Assembly: GCA_021325275.1 (NCBI GenBank)
Contig: JAJPHL010000045.1
Span: 1 to 64,000, forward strand
DNA from: Terriglobia bacterium
GTDB taxonomy: Bacteria > Acidobacteriota > Terriglobia > JAJPHL01
Direction: 5' to 3'
Length of the DNA stretch: 64,000 bases
The notes under the pieces are model-generated. The model saw only the letters and a program-made list of their open reading frames with translations, had not been told where the DNA came from and did not search any database. Shown here in pieces: positions 60,235 to 64,000 of the stretch. Within the stretch, counting starts at the first letter, position 1. Each line of letters begins with the position of its first letter. The position numbers and the translations under genes were made by a program.

Positions 60235-60596
60235 TATTTGTCCGCTCGCTTGCCGGTGAACGTTCCTTCGCCCATCTCACCGAGTTTCACTTTGCCCTTC
60301 ACGGAATTGTCGTCGGTGAATTCGCCGGAATACACCACCTCGCCGACCTGGTCGATGGTGAACTTGATCTCGAACTTGCCGTCTTTGTTCGTGCCTGCGA
60401 CTTTGTTCGAACCGAGTTGACCTTGATAATCTCCCGTGACTTTTTCGCCGTCTTGCTTCAGCGTGAACGTGGGAGTGCCGGACCCCGCCGACGTTTCCAC
60501 GTTGAAAGTCCACTTGCCGGTGAGATCTTTTCCGGCGGGAACCGCGGCCAAAGCCAAGCTGGCAGCCAGCACCAGACAGAGAGTCAATTTCTTCAT
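60234..60596 (-). CDS. small secreted beta-rich protein
   Basis: A 120-residue protein. A signal peptide (KKLTLCLVLAASLALAAVPA) is followed by about 95 residues in a repeated beta pattern (LTGKWTFNVETSAGSG, KQDGEKVTGDYQGQLG, GEFTDDNSVKGKVKLG). This looks like the small 'G-x-W-x-F/T' secreted proteins common in Acidobacteria and Bacteroidota. GAGGAGG lies 7 nt before the ATG at 60596; the longer open frame upstream overlaps the opposite-strand nitroreductase and is not credible. It is coupled to the aldolase gene; why an aldolase follows a secreted protein is unclear. Confidence 0.8.
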   Translation of the reverse strand: MKKLTLCLVLAASLALAAVPAGKDLTGKWTFNVETSAGSGTPTFTLKQDGEKVTGDYQGQLGSNKVAGTNKDGKFEIKFTIDQVGEVVYSGEFTDDNSVKGKVKLGEMGEGTFTGKRADK

Positions 60597-60731
60597 GCGC
60601 GCCTCCTCTTTGGGAACCAAAATCATATCATTGACCGGTTGCCGGTTGCTTGTGCCGGTTGCCGGTTTCCTTCTGTTCTTGATTTTTGATTTCTTCTGCA
60701 ACCCGCCTGCCCTTCGCGCCATCGTATTGTT

Positions 60732-61334
60732 ATGCACACCCCACTTTTGGCCGACGCACTGAACACCCTGTTCCGCGACGCGCGCACGCATCGCGCGTGG
60801 CTCGATAAACCGGTTTCCGACGATCTCTTGCACGAGCTTTACGATCTCTTCAAGTTGGGGCCGACCAGCGCGAACTGTTCTCCGGCCCGAGTGATCTTTG
60901 TGAAGAGCGACGAAGCCCGCGCGCGATTGCTTCCCACGCTCGCGGGAACGAATACCGACAAAGTAAAAGCGGCGCCGGTCACCGCGATCATCGCCAACGA
61001 CATGGAATTCTACGAGAAACTTCCGGAACTTTGTCCGGGAATGGATGCGCGATCGTGGTTCGTGGGCAATCAGCCGTTGATCGAAGAAACCGCCATGCGC
61101 AACGGCACGCTGCAAGGTGCTTATTTGATGCTGGCCGCACGCGCCCTGGGACTCGATTGTGGTCCGATGTCGGGATTCGACAAAGCGAAAGTCGACGCCG
61201 AGTTTTTTCGGGAAGGAACGACGGAAGGAAAATGGCGCTCGAATTTCCTCTGTAATTTGGGTTACGGCGACGCGTCGAAGCTTCATCCGCGCCAGCCGAG
61301 GCTCTCGTTCGACGAAGCTTGCCGCCTGATTTAG
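60732..61334 (+). CDS. RutE-like nitroreductase (malonic semialdehyde reductase family)
   Basis: A 200-residue flavin-binding protein of the nitroreductase superfamily, RutE/HadB subgroup. Motifs: [20 protein letters not shown] near the start, [17 protein letters not shown] (FMN-binding loop), and [19 protein letters not shown] toward the C terminus. Usual substrates are malonic semialdehyde or nitro/quinone compounds with NAD(P)H and FMN. No rut genes adjoin, so a specific pyrimidine-degradation role is unproven. It is divergent from the minus-strand genes and 35 nt before the RND adaptor gene. Confidence 0.85.
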   Translation: MHTPLLADALNTLFRDARTHRAWLDKPVSDDLLHELYDLFKLGPTSANCSPARVIFVKSDEARARLLPTLAGTNTDKVKAAPVTAIIANDMEFYEKLPELCPGMDARSWFVGNQPLIEETAMRNGTLQGAYLMLAARALGLDCGPMSGFDKAKVDAEFFREGTTEGKWRSNFLCNLGYGDASKLHPRQPRLSFDEACRLI

Positions 61335-61369
61335 GGGACGCCGCGCGGCGAATGATACGATAGAAGTTT

Positions 61370-62515
61370 ATGGTTCGTGCACGAGACGGGCTCGCCGTAC
61401 TTCTGCTTTTCCTCCTGTCCGCATGTGAAAATCGCCAGCCGCTCGCGGCGCCGGAGCGCCCGCCCGCGCCGGTGAACGTGGCGGAAGCGCAGGCGCACAA
61501 CGTTCCCATTTATCTCGACGAAGTAGGTCGCTGCGTGGCGCGCGAAGTGGTGTCGGTGCAGCCGCAGGTTTCCGGCCGCATCACCGATATTCTGTTCGCC
61601 GACGGCGCAGACCTGAAGAAAGGCGATCCGCTTTTCACCATCGATCCGCGGCCGTTCCAGGCGGCGTTGCATCTGGCGGAAGCGAACGTCGCGCAAGCGA
61701 AAGCCGCGCTCGATCTCGCCAAGACGCAGTACGCGCGCGTCGCCGATCTTGTGGATTCCCGCGCCATCGCCAAGCAGGATTACGATACCCGCAAGAACAC
61801 CGTGGCCGTCGACGAAGCGCAAGTGGCGCAAGCCGAAGCCGCGCTGGAGACGGCGCGCCTGAATCTCGACTACACGTCGATTCGCTCACCCATCGATGGA
61901 CGCGCCGGACGGCGCTTGGTCGATCTAGGCAACATCGTCACCGCGAATCAAGGATCGCTCCTCAGCATTCAGCGGCTCGATCCCATCTACACCGACTTCA
62001 CCGTGGCCGAAAACGATTTGGGCAACGTGCAGCACAGCATGTCGCAAGGCGGACTCAAGGTGAACGTATCGCTGCCCGACGATTCCGGGCCGCCGCTCAC
62101 CGGCGACGTGACGTTTGTCGACAACGCGGTGCAGGAAGGCACCGGCACGGTCACGTTGCGCGCGACAATTCCCAATGGCGCGCATCGCTTGTGGCCGGGA
62201 CGCTTCGTCAAAATCCGCTTGATCCTCAGCAACAAGCCGGGCGCCGTGTTGATCCCCGCAGCCGCGCCGCAAATGTCGGCGCGCGGGCCGTTTGTCTACG
62301 TGATTCACGACGATTCCACGGCGGAGCTTCGACTCATCACCACGGGACAGCGCCAAGGCGATTTGCTCGTGGTGGAATCGGGACTCGCGGCCGGTGAACG
62401 CGTGGTTGTGAATGGTCAGTTGGGCGTGGCGCCGAACGCGAAAGTGAAAGTTGTGCCGGCCCCTGGGGCCACGGGAAGCAGCGGCGCCGCGGCTACCACG
62501 GGAGCGAGCAAGTGA
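61370..62515 (+). CDS. RND efflux periplasmic adaptor subunit (MdtA-like lipoprotein)
   Basis: A 381-residue membrane-fusion protein. The lipobox LLSAC ends a short lipoprotein signal (cleavage before Cys19). The lipoyl-like half-motif SVQPQVSGRITDILFADGAD is followed by an alpha-hairpin (about 95-165, EANVAQAKAALDLAKTQYAR) and a beta-barrel. A Ser/Gly/Ala-rich tail ends the protein. It joins the inner-membrane pump to an outer-membrane channel; the channel gene is not in view. Its TGA overlaps the pump's GTG (62512-62515), as in MdtA/MdtB-type operons. Confidence 0.93.
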   Translation: MVRARDGLAVLLLFLLSACENRQPLAAPERPPAPVNVAEAQAHNVPIYLDEVGRCVAREVVSVQPQVSGRITDILFADGADLKKGDPLFTIDPRPFQAALHLAEANVAQAKAALDLAKTQYARVADLVDSRAIAKQDYDTRKNTVAVDEAQVAQAEAALETARLNLDYTSIRSPIDGRAGRRLVDLGNIVTANQGSLLSIQRLDPIYTDFTVAENDLGNVQHSMSQGGLKVNVSLPDDSGPPLTGDVTFVDNAVQEGTGTVTLRATIPNGAHRLWPGRFVKIRLILSNKPGAVLIPAAAPQMSARGPFVYVIHDDSTAELRLITTGQRQGDLLVVESGLAAGERVVVNGQLGVAPNAKVKVVPAPGATGSSGAAATTGASK

Positions 62516-64000
62516 ATCTCTCCGAACCATTTATTCGCCGGCCCGTGATGACGGCGGTGCTGACGCTCTCGGTGATTCTCTTCGGAGTGCTCGCCTACTT
62601 GCAGCTTCCGGTGAACGATCTTCCGGCCGTCGACTATCCGGTGATCAGCGTTTCGGCGTCGTATCCGGGCGCGAATCCCGAGACGATGGCGAACAACGTC
62701 GCCACGCCGCTCGAGCGCCAGTTCATGCAGATCAACGGCCTGGACCTGGTCACATCGACGAGCGTGCAGGGTCAAACCAATTTCACGCTGCAATTCGCGC
62801 TGGAAAAAAGCATCGACGCCGCGGCCACCGACGTGCAAACGGCGATCACGCAGGCCACCGGACAGTTGCCGCTCGACATGCCCGCGCCGCCCAGCTACAC
62901 GAAGACGAATCCCAACGATCAGCCGGTGTTGTACATCTCGCTCACCAGCGATTCGGTCACGCAAGGGCAACTTTACGACTACGCCGCCACGCAAATCGGG
63001 CAGCGCATCAGCATTCTCGAAGGCGTGAGCCGCGTGAACGTGTTCGGCGCGAAGGCCGCGGTGCGCATCAAGGCCGATCCTTCCAAGATGTGGGCGCGGG
63101 GAATTTCCATTGACGATCTCTCGGCCGCCATTCGCAATGGAACCAGCTACGCCGGCGCGGGACAATTTGACGGATCGAGTGGAACGTACTTGTTGCGGCC
63201 GCGCGGTCAGTTGGACACCGCGGCGTCCTACAACGATTTGATCGTGGGAGCGCAGAACGGCGCGCCGGTTTTCCTGCACGATGTCGCACGCGCCGTGGAT
63301 TCGCTGCAAGACGAGCGCATCCGCATGCAATTCTGGTTGCGCGGCTATCCGGTGCCCACCGCCACCACAACGCTCGGCGTTTTTCGCCGCGCCGGCGCGA
63401 ACGCCGTGGAAGTGGCGCAACGAGTGCGAGCCATTCTTCCGATTGTCGCGCGTGAAATTCCCGCGTCGGTGACCATCACGCCGTCCTACGACCGCTCGAA
63501 GACCATCGTCAACTCCATCGACGAAGTGCAGCAAACGCTGCTCATCGCGTTCGTGCTGGTCGTCATCGTGATTTACGTGTTCCTCGGCCGCGCCACGGAC
63601 ACGTTGATCCCCGCGGTGGCGCTGCCGCTCTCCTTGCTGCTGACGTTCGTCGTCATGAAGATTCTCGGCTACAGCCTGGACAATCTCTCGTTGATGGCGC
63701 TGACGCTGGCGATCGGATTCCTGGTGGACGACGCGATCGTGTTTTTGGAAAACACGGTCCGCCGTATGGAGCGCGGCGAAAAAGCGCTCGACGCCGCTTT
63801 GAACAGCGCGCGGGAAATCAGTTTCACGATTGTTTCGATGACGGTTTCGCTGGCGGCGGTGTTTCTTCCGCTCGTCTTCATGCCGGGACTTGTGGGGCGC
63901 ATTTTCCGCGAGTTCGCCATCACCATCGTCGTATCGATTTTCGCATCCGGCATCGTTTCCCTCACGCTGACGCCACTCATGTGCGCACGGCTACTGAAGG
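62512..64000 (+). CDS. RND efflux transporter permease (partial, cut by window end)
   Basis: The open frame starts at GTG 62512 and runs off the right edge (496 residues seen of about 1020-1050). It begins NLSEPFIRRPVMTAVLTLSV with the first transmembrane helix and shows the porter-domain signatures YPGANPETMANNVATPLERQ (first 20 residues given) and INGLDLVTSTSVQG. Transmembrane helices 2-4 follow, with the conserved GFLVDDAIVFLENTVRR (Asp-Asp proton relay of RND pumps). It is of the MdtB/MdtC or HAE1 type. It forms an operon with the adaptor gene. Drug or metabolite specificity is not readable. Confidence 0.93.
   Translation, partial: MNLSEPFIRRPVMTAVLTLSVILFGVLAYLQLPVNDLPAVDYPVISVSASYPGANPETMANNVATPLERQFMQINGLDLVTSTSVQGQTNFTLQFALEKSIDAAATDVQTAITQATGQLPLDMPAPPSYTKTNPNDQPVLYISLTSDSVTQGQLYDYAATQIGQRISILEGVSRVNVFGAKAAVRIKADPSKMWARGISIDDLSAAIRNGTSYAGAGQFDGSSGTYLLRPRGQLDTAASYNDLIVGAQNGAPVFLHDVARAVDSLQDERIRMQFWLRGYPVPTATTTLGVFRRAGANAVEVAQRVRAILPIVAREIPASVTITPSYDRSKTIVNSIDEVQQTLLIAFVLVVIVIYVFLGRATDTLIPAVALPLSLLLTFVVMKILGYSLDNLSLMALTLAIGFLVDDAIVFLENTVRRMERGEKALDAALNSAREISFTIVSMTVSLAAVFLPLVFMPGLVGRIFREFAITIVVSIFASGIVSLTLTPLMCARLLK

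Overview
This 64-kb, GC-rich window is a chromosome segment from a member of the Acidobacteriota, most probably a Solibacter/Bryobacter-type lineage. This is inferred from gene content. Two large secreted proteins carry the C-terminal domain (TIGR03437 type) known mainly from Solibacter. There is an 'acidobacterial duplicated orphan permease' (MacB/FtsX-like), an Oar-like TonB-dependent receptor, and an exopolysaccharide locus of the PEP-CTERM type together with a PEP-CTERM protein.

Layout. 1-4.0 kb: housekeeping run ispE(partial)-prs-rplY-pth-rpsF-rpsR-rplI. 4.2-13.2 kb: secreted beta-propeller protein, a glycoside-hydrolase-like protein, a GyrI-like protein and the TonB-dependent receptor. 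13.3-20.6 kb: ADOP permease, divergent from an ECF sigma/anti-sigma pair followed by two HEAT-repeat exported proteins. 20.7-24.9 kb: ABC-F ATPase, PEP-CTERM protein, ExbD-like protein, DUF433/DUF5615 toxin-antitoxin pair, tRNA-Met(CAT). 25-33.8 kb: GH57 enzyme, lone secretin, 1546-aa repeat surface protein. 34.4-42.8 kb: exopolysaccharide operon (chain-length determinant, AAA ATPase, BY-kinase, small HTH protein, deacetylase-like protein, CapK-like enzyme, GT4 glycosyltransferase). 42.8-46.2 kb: Uma2 nuclease and a GbsR-type regulator with two matching operator palindromes, ahead of an epimerase and a DUF805-SRPBCC fusion. 46.2-48.9 kb: NHL-repeat protein.

48.9-54.6 kb is the most notable region: a complete, compact type II-C CRISPR-Cas9 locus. 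It has an array of 14 identical 36-bp repeats and 13 spacers, then cas2, cas1 and cas9 (1054 aa, all RuvC/HNH catalytic residues present) on the minus strand. A tracrRNA gene, not detectable as an ORF, lies divergent from cas9, with a TTGACA-N17-TAGAGT promoter, an anti-repeat, a nexus-like hairpin and an intrinsic terminator. The anti-repeat fixes crRNA sense as the plus strand, so array and cas operon converge on a perfect 17-bp palindrome. The repeat itself contains promoter-like boxes 17 nt apart, as in Neisseria-type II-C arrays.

54.6-64 kb: a TPP enzyme coupled to a membrane pseudokinase-TPR protein, a zinc-ribbon membrane protein, an HpcH/HpaI aldolase behind a small secreted protein, a RutE-like nitroreductase and an RND efflux adaptor/pump (pump cut by the window end).

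A second cross-cutting feature is a family of at least five intergenic long hairpins, whose arms are built from about three tandem copies of a 9-bp unit.
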